A stretch of DNA of 64,000 nucleotides from NCBI GenBank assembly GCA_024803745.1, contig JANJXV010000013.1, positions 13,947,501 through 14,011,500 of the forward strand, written 5' to 3'. The position numbers and the translations under genes were made by a program. The notes beneath the pieces were generated by a model, which did not search any database, had not been told where the DNA came from, and saw only the letters and a program-made list of their open reading frames with translations. The stretch is from Megascapheus bottae (Eukaryota > Chordata > Mammalia > Rodentia > Geomyidae). Shown here in pieces: positions 38,006 to 48,619 of the stretch. The stretch's first letter is position 1. Every line of letters starts with the position of its first letter.

Positions 38006-38481
38006 CCCTTCCTCAGGAGGCTGTCTGTGGACTTTGTGCATAGGGTGGAGGGGAAGTAGAAATGGGGAAAGCAAATAGTTTAGGGAGCTCCCCACTCCTG
38101 GGCTTAGTTCTTCTTCTGGAAGGTGGCACAGAACTGTTGGGGAGACTCCCTGAGCCAGATGATGAGAGATGAGGGGTGGGTGGAAGGTGAGAAAGCTCAG
38201 GCCTGGAGCAATGAGGAGGAGGATTGGTGGCTTATTCTGCAAAGGGAGACCCAAGAGGTTGAAACGTCCAGGGCGGGCTTCCTGGAGGAGATGGCCTAGG
38301 TTTCCTTCTAGGGCTTCTTTTCCCCCTTATGTGTTAGCCTGCCTGGGTGATGAGTGCCCCTATGACACTCATAGGTTCCAATGTTGGTCCTTATGCAGGC
38401 CTACTGTGTGCTCCTTGAGGTTTTCTCTGCCTTCTCATAGCACAAGGCCAGGCTTGATCCCAGGCAGAGATAAGGATCATT
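38006..38481. other. Intergenic, no feature seen
   Basis: Unique sequence just past the PDE2A polyadenylation site. It includes the presumed GT-rich downstream element and nothing else recognisable. Confidence 0.6.
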
Positions 38482-38672
38482 TTTTCCCAGTCCTGGGGCT
38501 TGAACTCAGGACCTGGGCACTGTCTCTGAGCTTCTTTTGCTCAAGGCTAGCACCCTACCACTTGAGCCATGCCACCTGTTTTTTTTCTATTTATGTGGTA
38601 CTGAGGAATTGAACCCAGGACTTCATGCATGTTAGGCAAACACTCTACCACTAAGCCACATTCCCAACCCAG
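38482..38672 (-). mobile_element. Type I SINE, antisense
   Basis: CCCAGTCCTGGGGCTTGAAC ... ATTTATGTGGTACTGAGGAA ... CACTCTACCACTAAGCCACA. Confidence 0.92.
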
Positions 38673-39625
38673 TAGGGGGTCATTTTGTGGCCCAACACTA
38701 ACAGGAAATGGCTGTTCTGATGGTGCCATATTGGTGCTAGGATCTATGGCTGCTGACAATCTACCTTTCTGTGCATGTCCCCAACTGCATGTTCACGTGT
38801 CCCTCCTCCGTATTTGAACAAAGGGGGACACCACCCCAATACAAACACTAGGGCCTGTGCTGCCTCAACTCTGAGTCTGCTGTCTGTCCCCAGCCAGCCT
38901 AGCACTCCCTTGAGTCCTGGAGGCACGCACATCTTGCTGGAGGAGAGGAATCCAGACTCAGACACTGGCTGTGATGAGCTCCTAGATGCCAGGCCCCAGG
39001 GCTCCAGGCAGAATCATAACTGAGAGAGAAAATCACAGCGAGGGTGGAGAGGTGAGCAGGTGCTGTCTTCCTGCAGGCAAAGGAGATGGACACTCGTGGT
39101 AGAAGCAGCTGTGCAGGGGAAAGCACAGAGAAGGGCGAGGTGACCGTGGAAAGGTGGAGCAGTGGAGGGGGTAGGAGCGCCAGCCTGCGGAGCTGCCTTC
39201 ACTCTCGACCAGCTTGTCAGCAAAAGAGTGACTCAGACATGCATTCTAGAAAGTTCTGTTGGACAGCAGAGCAGGGACTACGAGCATACTCTGTCAGATA
39301 ATACTGTCTGGAGGATGAGGAGGAGAGGACTCAGCAGTGGAGGTGTAGAGAGAAGACTGGGATGGCCCCTGAAAGTTGGGGCCCTTCTGGTAGCTTGCCA
39401 GTCCCACTCTCTACCACACCTGGGTGCTGGGAGAAGAAAGATAAATGCTGCCCACCCATTATGCAGCTAAGAGGCTCAGAGAACTTAAGTAATCAAGGTT
39501 AGGGTCTGAGTCCTGCCTGCCTGCCTCCCTCTAGAGGCCCTTCTTCTGGGCCAGAAGGGAACTCAATTTCTACAGGACCATCATGGGGTGTCCAGGTGAC
39601 AAGCAAATTGGCTGCACCCTGGAGA

Positions 39626-39668
<43 letters not shown>

Positions 39669-41255
39669 GGGGGGCAGGGAAGAAAGGGGAAATGCCTTTT
39701 AGCTTGTGCTTCAGTGCATGGCCACCAGGTGGCACTCCACACTTGCAATCCTCCCCTCCTCTGAGGTCAGAGAAGGGCTCCTGGGGGAGTGTGGTCCACC
39801 CATATGTCACCCTGTCATACTCACACGGTGGCATGCCCACACCGACACACGGCCTCCCATGCTCACACAGACTCTTCTCCGCAGACGCTGCAGCCCACAC
39901 GGTGCCAGCAGCTCCCACCTCTGAGCAGGACCAAGGTCTCTGAGGTCTACCTGAGGAGATCCCATGATCCTTGCAAGTGTCTTCCCGCTAGGTGGCCTTC
40001 CCTGTGGAAAGCAGGGCCAGCCTGTGGTCAGGTGTGGTATGAGAGGGCACAGCAAGCCTTGCTCACATGCTCGAGTTGCAGGAGAAGCAGAGCAGGAGCA
40101 GGGGAATACAGGAGTGTTTTTAGGTTTTAGGAGGGAGGACAGGTGGGACAGGCGATGAAGACATGGTAAACAGACCAAGAAAACAGTCTGGAGGAGGGAA
40201 GGATGGAGAGCTGTGCTTGAGTCAGGGTAAGCAGGGCTTGAGGTGAAGGTGGGGTATGGATATAAAGAGGAGACGTGAGCTCAGGAGAACAGGTGGCCAT
40301 GAGTCAGAGCAAGCTGAGAGATGCTATTTTCACAGCCTCTTGTCAGAGCGCAGGTCTGGGGAACTGATGGCGGGAGGGGCACTGAGCAGGAGCTGGATCC
40401 CTTGGGGAAGCAGCACAGCCATTGCTCTCAAGGTCGGGCTCTAGGCAGCACCTGGGGAGAACAGTGGAGGGGGAGGCAGCTTTGTGACAGGTGTGGGGAG
40501 GACTGGGGATGTCGGGGAGGCCTTGCCTGACAGAAGTTCACACTTCGTCATTCATTCCTGAAACAGAGCAAGAGTTGTCTCTGCACATTGGCACCCACAC
40601 TTCTCGGATCTCTTCACAATCCTTCCAGGGCTTTTCTGTCTCTTCTAGTAGCATGAGCTTTAGGATTCCTCACCGATCTTCATTTTCCTGTTCTGGAAAT
40701 GAGGAACCCCACTGAAGGCCTTTAGGATATAGAAGGGTGTTGGGAGGGAGGGTGCCCCATTCCGGGGAGCTGTGTATCTGCATATGAACAGCATAGCCAG
40801 GTTGTTTTAGGAGGTAATACCTGGATGAATACATACAGGAAACAGAATTCGCTGATGTTAGAGGTAGATGGGTCAGGAAAAAGAACAGGTGGGTGATGGC
40901 CAAGATGGCTGCCTCTTTTAGTCCCTATATCATCCCAGTAGAACCTATAGACCTCTGGGATTCTAGGTAGCATCATGGTGGGAAGTAAAGTGAAACACTG
41001 GGTTGGAAAGAGAACACTTGAATCACCCATGAGATTAAACAATCATAGTCTGCCCCTTGAAGGTCTGCTTTTCCAGCCTTCTGTTGAGTTTGCCTCCCTC
41101 TGGAGGGCCTGAGTCACAGTGTGGCACAGTGGCTGTTATGGTGCCTAGAACTCTGCTCCTCATCTTAAAGTCAGGACCCCAATAAAGATCAGGGCCTCCC
41201 TTGAAACACAGCGTCCCTAAGGGAAACACAGCCACAGGTCAAAAGCATACGGACT
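38673..41255. other. Intergenic, mostly unique sequence
   Basis: No ORF, RNA or clear transposon apart from the TG array at 39628-39667 and a faint MIR-like fragment near 39465-39520. Confidence 0.6.
39628..39667 (+). repeat. (TG)n microsatellite
   Basis: About 20 TG units. Confidence 0.96.
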
Positions 41256-41446
41256 AGGGCTGGGAGTCTGGCCTAGTGGTAGAGAGCTTGACTAGCATGC
41301 ACAAAGCTCTGGGTTTGAGTCCTCGGTACCACACACACAGAAAAGGCCAGAACTGGCCATGTGGCTCATGTGGTAGAGCACTAGCCTTGAGAAGCCCAAG
41401 GACCGCACTCAGGCCCAGTCCAGTTCTAGCCCCAGGACTGGCAGAA
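41256..41446 (+). mobile_element. Type I SINE
   Basis: GGGCTGGGAGTCTGGCCTAG ... AGTCCTCGGTACCACACACA ... GCCCCAGGACTGGC, with its tail expanded into the next feature. Confidence 0.93.
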
Positions 41447-41526
41447 AGAAGGAAAGAAAGAAAGGAAGGAAGAAGGAAAGAAAGGAAGGAAGGAAGGAAG
41501 GAAGGAAGGAAGGAAAGCAAGCAAGC

Positions 41527-41569
<43 letters not shown>

Positions 41570-41620
41570 GAAAGAAAGAAAGGAAAGGAAGAAAGAAAGG
41601 AAAGGAAGAAAGAGGAAAAA
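41447..41620 (+). repeat. (GAAA)n/(GGAA)n purine tract, expanded SINE tail
   Basis: About 170 bases of AGAAAGAA and GGAAGGAA units, continuous with the A-rich end of the preceding SINE. Confidence 0.95.
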
Positions 41621-41621
41621 A

Positions 41622-41745
41622 AGTGCCAGGTGCAGGTGTTCACACCTCTAAGGTAGCTCCCACCTCTAATCCTAGCTGCTCGGGAGGCTGAAATCTGAGA
41701 ATGTTCAAAGCCAACCCAGGCACTAGAGAACATGAAATCACTAGA
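41622..41745 (+). mobile_element. Type II SINE, head only
   Basis: GTGCCAGGTGCAGGTGTTCA ... TAATCCTAGCTGCTCGGGAG ... CCAACCCAGGCACTAGAGA; the ID-like tail is missing. Confidence 0.8.
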
Positions 41746-42054
41746 AAATGGGAATGATAATCCACACCATCTAAGGCGGACTTGCTAGAACAGATGGGCT
41801 CTGAATTTAAAATAAATGCTTTAAGTTTATTTAAGGAGGTAAGACAAAATAATGGCAACATGAGGTAAGAACAACAAATCACTTTTTTTTTTTTAAAGAA
41901 ACAAGCAGAATCATCAGGTATGAAAAAATAGTTGGAGAAAAGAAGGAGCAAAGCTGAGATGAGCAAGGTGGGTTCTATGGGGAAGAGGGTAGGTAGTAAA
42001 CGTGGACAATCAGATTGACAAAGGCAGTAAGAAAGGAATCAAGAAACAGAACAT

Positions 42055-42196
42055 ACAAAACCAGGCTTGGTGGGGCAGGCCTATAATCAGAGCCCTTAGG
42101 AGGCAGAGGCTGCAGGATAATGAAGTTCCTCTAGACCAGACTGTGCAGCAAATTCTAGGCCAGCCTAGACTACATAGTGAGACCGGGTTTCAAAAT
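42055..42196 (+). mobile_element. B1 (7SL-derived) SINE
   Basis: CAGGCTTGGTGGGGCAGGCC, then TTAGGAGGCAGAGGCTGCAG, AGGCCAGCCTAGACTACATA and GTGAGACCGG. Confidence 0.88.
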
Positions 42197-42448
42197 GAGA
42201 ATGAGAGAAATCAAAAGTGTAAGGCGAAACATATTATGAAAGATAGAAATAGAGATGATAACATTTGCATCATAAACACCCCAGACGAGGGAGGGGGGAA
42301 TAGAGCTATCTATTCCAATAGACAACCTTGACTGAAAAAACTGAAGGAGGAAGTAAGACTGAGTTTAAGCCCTTGTACTCAAAAACATAAAAGTTTTCAA
42401 AGTGGACATAAATATACAGATAAAACATTTAAGATTAAAAGGATCAGA

Positions 42449-42647
42449 GGGGCTGGGAATTAATGGTAGAGTGCTTGACTAGCATACATAAGCCCTGGGT
42501 TCAGTACAAAAAAAAAAAAAAGCTGAAAGTGGCACTGTGGCTCAAGTAATAGAGGGCTAGCCTTGGGCAAAAGAAGTTCAGAGACAGTGCCCAGGCCCTG
42601 AGTTCAAGCCCCAGGACTGGCAAAAATAAAACAAATAAATAAATGGA
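42449..42647 (+). mobile_element. Type I SINE
   Basis: GGGGCTGGGAATTAATGGTA ... GCCCCAGGACTGGC and an (AAAT)n tail. An A-run replaces the ACCACATACATAG spacer between the two units. Confidence 0.9.
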
Positions 42648-42794
42648 TTCAGCAAATGTCCATTTGGAGAGATAAGAGCAAAACTTACAATCAGATATAT
42701 TATTTCACAAATTTAAGAAGCCCCTTCACTGAAACATCTGAAACCATGTACTGAAATTAATCTTCCCTCCTTTAAATTGTTCCTTTTTTCCTTT

Positions 42795-42963
42795 GCTTTA
42801 CCATTTGAGCCACAGTGCCATTTCTGGATTTTTTTTTTTTGAGTAGTTTATTGCAGATAAGAGTCTCATAGTGTTTTCTTCCCAGCTTGGCTTTGAACTG
42901 TGATCCTCAAATCTCAGCCTCCTGAATAGCTAGGATTGTAAGTGTGAAACACCAGGGCCTGGA
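42795..42963 (-). mobile_element. Type II SINE, antisense
   Basis: TACCATTTGAGCCACAGTGC ... ATCTCAGCCTCCTGAATAGC ... ACACCAGGGCCTGGA. Confidence 0.88.
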
Positions 42964-43488
42964 TTTAAATTATTTCTTTCAGGTAATTGGCACAGTGACA
43001 GAATAGTCTGATACCACCTACAGAATGTTTGAAGATTCGACCAGGATGAGACCACACAAGGACTAAAAGTTCGAAAGAATTGATATGTCACAATGTTTAC
43101 TGATCACAAGATAATCCCTATGGATATTAGCAAACATTGATAAGAAATCAATTGTTATATTTTCATATATTTGAAAGTTAAAATTATATAATATTAAATT
43201 GTCCATGAGTTAGAAAGAAAAGTATAAAAAATGAAATGCTTAAGTCTAGATATTTTTGAAATCTTTATATCAACATTTGTAAGAAAAAAAACAAATAAAA
43301 TAAATGAATAAGGAGAAAAGGTGCAAGCATATTCAATACAAAACAAAAATTAGAAGTTAGAAAGTATAAGAGAGGTAAAAATGTAAGTAAAATATAATAA
43401 AAACAATAAAGAATTGCAATAGAAAATCTGCATGAAGTGAAATAATATAAATTTCACAGAACATAAAATTTGCACAAATAGGTGTCAT
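42964..43488. other. AT-rich intergenic stretch, unclassified
   Basis: Strongly A/T-biased (43090-43480 especially). Possibly old LINE sequence, but I recognise no motif. Confidence 0.4.
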
Positions 43489-43683
43489 TTTTTTTGCCAG
43501 TCCTGGGATTGAGCTCTGGGCCTTAGCACTGTCCTTGGACTTTCTCAAAGCTAGAGCTCTACCACCTGAGCCATAGTACCACTTCTGGCTTTCTTTTTCT
43601 ATGTATGTAGTACAGAGGAATCGAACCCGGGTCTTCATGCATGCTAGGCAAGCACTCTACCTCTAGGCCAAATTCTCGGCCCC
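43489..43683 (-). mobile_element. Type I SINE, antisense, with near-perfect TSD
   Basis: Intact complement of both units. Flanks AATAGGTGTCATT and AATAGGTATCATT differ by one base. Confidence 0.95.
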
Positions 43684-43696
43684 AATAGGTATCATT

Positions 43697-43885
43697 TTTG
43701 TGCTGGTACTGAGACTTGCTTTCTCTTGGCTTTGTTGCTTGAAGCTGGCACTCTACCACTTGAGCCACACCTTCACTTCCAAGTTTTTGGAGATTTTTTT
43801 TTTACTTTTTTGCCTTGGCTTGTCATTCTCAAATCTCAGTCTTGTGAATATCTGGGATTACAGGTGTGAGCCATCCACTCCTGAC
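43697..43885 (-). mobile_element. Type II SINE, antisense, diverged
   Basis: CACTCTACCACTTGAGCCAC ... CTCAAATCTCAGTCTTGTGA ... GGGATTACAGGTGTGAGCCA. Confidence 0.85.
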
Positions 43886-43933
43886 TCACAAATATATATT
43901 AAAGGAACGACATTATAAAAACTTACTCTTCTT

Positions 43934-44133
43934 AGGGCTGGGAGTTTGGCCTAGTGGTAGAGTGCTTGCCTAGCATGCATGAGGACCAGGGCTCGATCCC
44001 TCGGTACCACATACATAGAAAAAAGCCAGAAATGGTGCTGTGGTTCAAGTGGTAGAGTTCTAGCCTTGAGAAAGCCCAAGGAAAGTGTCCAGGCCCTTAG
44101 TTCAAGACCCAGGACTGGCAAAAAAAAAAAAAG
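43934..44133 (+). mobile_element. Type I SINE with 11-bp TSD
   Basis: Complete dimer with poly-A tail, flanked by TTACTCTTCTT at 43923-43933 and 44134-44144. Confidence 0.96.
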
Positions 44134-44429
44134 TTACTCTTCTTCATAAACTCCTTTTCCACACAGTGAACAAATGAGTTCACTAACTTTTAAAAGTGAT
44201 TAGTTTCTAATCCATATAGATTATTCCAGAAAGAAGTAAAGCTGGCAACTCATTTTATGGAACTAATCTGCTCTTGATTAAAAAAATAGAATGCAAGATT
44301 AGCTCAGTTTCACCTATGAACTTTGGTTCAAACTCATGTATGAAATACTAGTTCAATCAGATCCAGCTGAGTGTTTTAAAATGAATCATATCAGATGGAA
44401 ATTTCCCCCAAGGAAATGCAGTATTTCTT

Positions 44430-44880
44430 TTTCCTCAGAAAACCTATCAATGTAACTCACCATATTGATAGACTTGCTGAATAAAATCGTATGATTATTT
44501 CAATTGATGTGGAAATAGCACTTGATACAGCTGATAGCTATGGATAAAGATTTCAGCAAATTGGGATTAGATGGTGAATTAATTTAGAAAACATAATATT
44601 CCAAACATCTTTAGCAAGCGTTTTAGTTAGTGTATTCCCCTTGTGAACGAAAACAAAAGCTATCATCACTGCTGTTTAGCCTATGAAGAGGACCTGGCCA
44701 ATGTTCAACATGAAATAAAAAGAAATAAGAAACATTTTGAAAGAAACATATGAGACTGAATTTTTCATGGATGATGTAATCATCTAAATAGAAAGCAAAA
44801 AGAATCAGCAGACCAGCTGTTAGAAATAAAGAAGTGTATTGATACTACTGGAAATGTGATAAAAATTAATAGTGTTTTTC
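44430..44880 (+). mobile_element. L1 LINE remnant (ORF2 reverse-transcriptase region)
   Basis: Eroded L1 ORF2 phrases in order, such as CATATTGATAGACTTGCTGA, TGTGGAAATAGCACTTGATA and TTTTTCATGGATGATGTAAT. Stops and indels throughout; not coding. Confidence 0.65.
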
Positions 44881-44897
44881 TTTGGCAGTAAGAATGA

Positions 44898-45093
44898 TTT
44901 TTTTTTTGCCAGTCCTGGGCTTCAGCTCAGGGCATGAGCACTGTCCTCGGGCTTTCTCAAAGTCAGAGCTCTACCACTTGAGCCACAGCACCACTGCTGG
45001 CTTTTTTCTATGTATGTGGGACTGAGGAACTGAACCTGGGTCATCGTGCATGCTAGGCAAGCACTTTACAGCTAGGCCAAACTCCCTGTCCCA
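44898..45093 (-). mobile_element. Type I SINE, antisense, inside the L1 remnant
   Basis: TTGCCAGTCCTGGGCTTCAG ... CGTGCATGCTAGGCAAGCAC ... AAACTCCCTGTCCC. AAGAATGA flanks both sides. Confidence 0.94.
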
Positions 45094-45126
45094 GGAAGAA
45101 TGAATTTTAAAAGTATAACTTAAAAA

Positions 45127-45212
45127 TGGGGGTTAGGATTATAACTTGGTGGTAGAGCAGTTGCCTAGTATAAGTGAGCTTCCAGAGTCCCTCCCCACCT
45201 TTTTTTTTTTAA
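45127..45212 (+). mobile_element. ID-like monomer
   Basis: Single tRNA-derived unit, ACTTGGTGGTAGAGCAGTTG, with a tail of Ts where an A-run is expected; diverged. Confidence 0.55.
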
Positions 45213-45252
45213 ACGGAAGTATGCTGTTCATAATAGCAACAGACACCTGAAG

Positions 45253-45742
45253 CAGCTGGGCATGGGAGGCTTACATCTGTAATTCTAGCTACTGAGAAGA
45301 CAGAGATCTGAAGATCATGGTTCATAGCCAGCCTGGGCAAGAAAGTCCATGAGATTCTTTTTTTTCTTTTTTCTTTTTTGTCTGTCATGGGGCTTGAACT
45401 CTGGGCCTAGGCACTGTTCCTGAGCTCTTCAGTGCAAAGCTAGCGCTCTACCACTTGAGCCACAGTGCCACTTCTGGTTTCCTGGTGGTTAATTGAAGAT
45501 AAGAGTCTCGCGGACTTTTATGCCTGGGCTGGCTTTATACTGAAATCCTCAGATCTCAGCCCCCTGAATAGTTAGGATTACAGGCGTGAGCCACCAGTGC
45601 CTAGCTCCCGTGAGATTCTTATGTCCAATTAACCACAGAAAACATGAAGTGATGCTGTGGCTCAAGTGGTAGAGCACTAGCTTTAAGATACAGCTCAGAG
45701 ACAGCTCCCAGGCCCCGAGTTCAAGCTCTATAACCATTTTTT
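45253..45742 (+). mobile_element. Type II SINE split by a younger SINE
   Basis: Head 45253-45359 (GGGCATGGGAGGCTTACATC ... GAAAGTCCATGAGATTCTT); tail 45611-45742 (TGTCCAATTAACCACAG ... GTTCAAGCTC). The interrupting element is annotated separately. Confidence 0.9.
45360..45610 (-). mobile_element. Type II SINE nested in another, with 10-bp TSD
   Basis: Full antisense copy from a T-rich end to GTGAGCCACCAGTGCCTAGC. TGAGATTCTT is duplicated at 45350-45359 and 45611-45620. Confidence 0.94.
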
Positions 45743-45905
45743 AAGGCAAAAACTATAAAACCTTTCAGAAATTAACATGCCAGAATCCACATGCTATCTT
45801 CAGGTAAAAATCTGAAACTCTAGTAAGAAACATAGAGATTAAATGAATAATGGAGACTTATGCTGTGCTCTGGATGGAATAAATTAATATTATTAAAAGT
45901 TCATT
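45743..45905 (+). mobile_element. L1 LINE remnant, continuation
   Basis: AAAAACTATAAAACCTTTCAG and GAATAAATTAATATTATTAA resemble the distal ORF2 text. Probably the same L1 as 44430-44880, broken by SINEs. Confidence 0.5.
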
Positions 45906-45908
45906 TTC

Positions 45909-46135
45909 AGCCGGGTGTTGGTGGCTCATGCCTGTAATCCTAGCTGAAGCTCACAAAGGCAACCCAGGCAGGAAAATCAGTGTGACTACTATATCCATCA
46001 AACTTAAAAAAATAAAATAAAAGTGGAGCTGAGATTCAAGTGATAGAGCATTAGCCTTGAGCACAAAAGCTCAGGGACAGTGCCCACGTCCAGAATTCAA
46101 GTCCCAAGATAAGAAGAAGAAGAAAAAAAAAGCTA
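45909..46135 (+). mobile_element. Type II SINE
   Basis: GCCGGGTGTTGGTGGCTCAT, TGTAATCCTAGC, tail GATTCAAGTGATAGAGCATT and an (AAG)n end. Confidence 0.92.
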
Positions 46136-46469
46136 ATCTCCAAATCATCTAGCTATTTCACATAATTGTGGAATCACTCAATCCCTTTAGCCATTCAATA
46201 CATTTCTATGAAATATACTTAGAAAAAGAGTAAGTCTGTCAATAGCAAAATAAAAAGCAGAAGAGGGATATACTTTGTAATGGTTCTCTTCAAATAATTA
46301 TGCCAAAGGCTTTAAATTTCACATGCATATTATGTATACGATGCATCTTGATCATCGCAGCTTCTGTCTACCCCACCTCATCTATCTCTTCATATTTCCT
46401 GGTTCAGTGTTCAAGTGTGCACATTGAATAGTAAGGTGGTGCCCACACCATTCCTCTTTCTTTCTTTCC

Positions 46470-46667
46470 TTCTTTTTTTTTTGCCAGTTCCAGGGCTTGA
46501 ACTCAGGGCCTGAGCACTGCCCTTGGGCTTTCTCAAGGCTAGAGCTCTACCACCTGAGCCAGAGCACCATTCCCAGCTTTTTTCTATGTATGTGGTACCG
46601 AGGGATTGAACCTGGGTCTTTGTGCATGCTAGGCAAGCACTCTACCCCTAGGCCAAACTCCCTGCCT
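46470..46667 (-). mobile_element. Type I SINE, antisense
   Basis: TTTGCCAGTTCCAGGGCTTG ... TATGTATGTGGTACCGAGGG ... CTAGGCCAAACTCCC. Confidence 0.94.
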
Positions 46668-46914
46668 CCCCACCATTCTGCTTTCTATTCACCACCCCCA
46701 ACACACACCTTTTAGGCTCACCTTGTAGTCATGCTTCAGTTTCCTGCTATTCATTTTGTTGAACTACTTATTACTTATTCAAAGGGGCTACACTGGGGCT
46801 TCTTACTCTTATGTAATACAAGATAAATTACCCAACCAATGAACCGAATAAACAGCTCAGCGATGAGGATACACAGAAATTAAAAGTTCACAATACAAGT
46901 CAGATCACAGGAAG

Positions 46915-47011
46915 AGGAGGTGTGGCTCAAGTGATAGAGTACCAGATTTGAACAACAACAACAACAACAAAAGAAAGCCATGTGAGTACCAGCACCATAA
47001 AAAAAAATAAA
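46915..47011 (+). mobile_element. ID-like tail fragment
   Basis: GGAGGTGTGGCTCAAGTGAT, AGAGTACCAG and a (CAA)n tail. Confidence 0.6.
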
Positions 47012-47090
47012 CAAATAAATAAATAGTTGGAACACAATCTAGGGGAAAAATTTTTAAAATCTCACTTATGATAAGAATAAAAAGAAAACT

Positions 47091-47295
47091 GGGGTCTGGG
47101 AGTGTGGCCTAGTGGTGGAGTGCTTGCCTCCCATGCATGAAGCCCTAGATTCGATTTCTTCGTACCACATGGACAGAAAAAGCCAGAAGTGGTGCTGTGG
47201 CTCAAGTGGTAGATTTCTAGTCTTGAGAAAGCTCAAGAACAGTACCTAGGCCCTGAGTTCAAGCCCCATGACTGGCAAAAAGAAAAAGAGAAAAG
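47091..47295 (+). mobile_element. Type I SINE
   Basis: TCTGGGAGTGTGGCCTAGTG ... CGTACCACATGGACAG ... AGCCCCATGACTGGC. Confidence 0.93.
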
Positions 47296-47499
47296 AATAC
47301 TGGAGTTGACATCATATATACAGGTAGAAGCCAGGTGAACGATAAAAATATAAGAACAACAGAAAGATAGTAGACTGACTTGGAATGCATGGAAGACAAG
47401 CCATAAGAAAAACAATCTGCAAATTCAATTACACTGAAATTGTGGGTATTTGTTGAGTGATATCTACCATGGATACAGTTACTAGAGAGCTAATAGAAT

Positions 47500-47834
47500 G
47501 GAAGTAGTTATTTGCAATGTTTAAAGCTGACAGGTGCTAATATCTGGAGTCCATAAGAAATCCTTGCTAACTGACAAGAAAACAGCAACCTCAATAGGAA
47601 AAAAAGTAGGAGAAATCTTTAGACTAAGCTATTTATAGAAAAGGAAACTGAAAGGCTTTGGAAAAGCTGCTCAAACTCATTAGTTTCTAGAGAAACAGAA
47701 GTAGGGATGAATGTGTATCAAACTGTAGAAACTAACATGGAAAATGATGTCAACTGTTGGCTAGAATGTGAGAAACCGGAATTTTGACACTGTTCATGGG
47801 AATGTGGGAAGCCTCATTGGACATCAAAGTGTGT

Positions 47835-47886
<52 letters not shown>

Positions 47887-47915
47887 ATGGTCCATAGAAC
47901 CACTGTTGGGTGTTT
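47500..47915 (+). mobile_element. L1 LINE remnant (distal ORF2)
   Basis: Degraded phrases in L1 order: CTAATATCTGGAGTCCATAA, CTGCTCAAACTCATTAG, TGTTGGCTAGAATGTGAGAA and CCACTGTTGGGTG. A GT array interrupts it. Confidence 0.6.
47838..47881 (+). repeat. (GT)n microsatellite
   Basis: About 21 GT units inside the L1 remnant. Confidence 0.95.
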
Positions 47916-47921
47916 ATAAAT

Positions 47922-48184
47922 GCAGCCCTGTGGAGCACGCCAATTATTCTAGCTACTCAGGAGGCTGAGATCTGGGGATGACAGTTTGAAATAAGCCCAA
48001 GCAGACAAATCCAGGAGACTATTATCTCCGATTAACCAGCTTTTGCTTTTTGCTTCTGGCTTTTTAGCTAGAAGTGGAGGTATGGCTAAGTGGTAGAGCA
48101 TCAGCCTTAAGCAAGATAGCTAAGGAGCAGTATCTACGCCCTGAGTTCAAGTTCCCGTATCAGCAGCAAAATCATCATCATCAT
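47922..48184 (+). mobile_element. Type II SINE
   Basis: ATTATTCTAGCTACTCAGGA ... GAGTTCAAGTTCCC with an (ATC)n tail; internal expansion of the linker (48045-48070). Confidence 0.85.
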
Positions 48185-48189
48185 TCTCC

Positions 48190-48385
48190 TCCTCAGGAAA
48201 CTGAGATCTAAGAATTGCAGTTCAAAGCCAGCCCAGGCGGGAGATTCTTATCTCCAATAAACCACCAGAAAACCAGAAGTAGTGCTGTGGCTCAAGCGGT
48301 AGAGCACTAGCCTTGAGCTGAAACGCTCAGAGACAGCACCCAGGCCAAGAGTTCAAGCCCCATGACCGACAAAAAAAAACCCAAT
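48190..48385 (+). mobile_element. Type II SINE, 5'-truncated
   Basis: CAGGAAACTGAGATCTAAGA ... GTGGCTCAAGCGGTAGAGCA ... GAGTTCAAGCCCC then poly-A. Confidence 0.9.
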
Positions 48386-48411
48386 AACAACAACAACAAA
48401 AACCAGGCTGA

Positions 48412-48608
48412 GGGGCCGGGAGTTTGGCCTAGTGGTTAAAGTGCTTGCCTAGCATGCATGAAGACCCGGGTTCGATTCCTCGGTACCACATACATAGAAA
48501 AAAGTCGGAAGTGGTGCTGAGGCTCAAGTGGTAGAGCTCTAGCCTTGAGAAAGTCCAAGGACAGTGCTCAGGCCCTGAGCTCAAGCCCAGGACTGGCAAA
48601 AAAAAACA
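48412..48608 (+). mobile_element. Type I SINE, young copy with exact 11-bp TSD
   Basis: Full dimer with both pol III boxes intact. AACCAGGCTGA stands at 48401-48411 and 48609-48619, fixing its ends exactly. A good type copy for the family here. Confidence 0.97.
48425..48479 (+). promoter_or_regulatory. Internal pol III promoter (A and B boxes) of the 48412 SINE
   Basis: A box TGGCCTAGTGG (48425-48435) and B box GGTTCGATTCC (48469-48479) match the tRNA consensus, about 33 bases apart. Activity is inferred. Confidence 0.7.
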
Positions 48609-48619
48609 AACCAGGCTGA

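Noticed and set aside
40256..41042. Coding exon of a downstream gene
   Set aside because: Short frames without flanking splice signals or domain similarity.
48425..48479. tRNA gene
   Set aside because: A and B boxes are present, but the sequence belongs to a repeated dimeric SINE without a foldable full cloverleaf; the same holds for the other type I copies.
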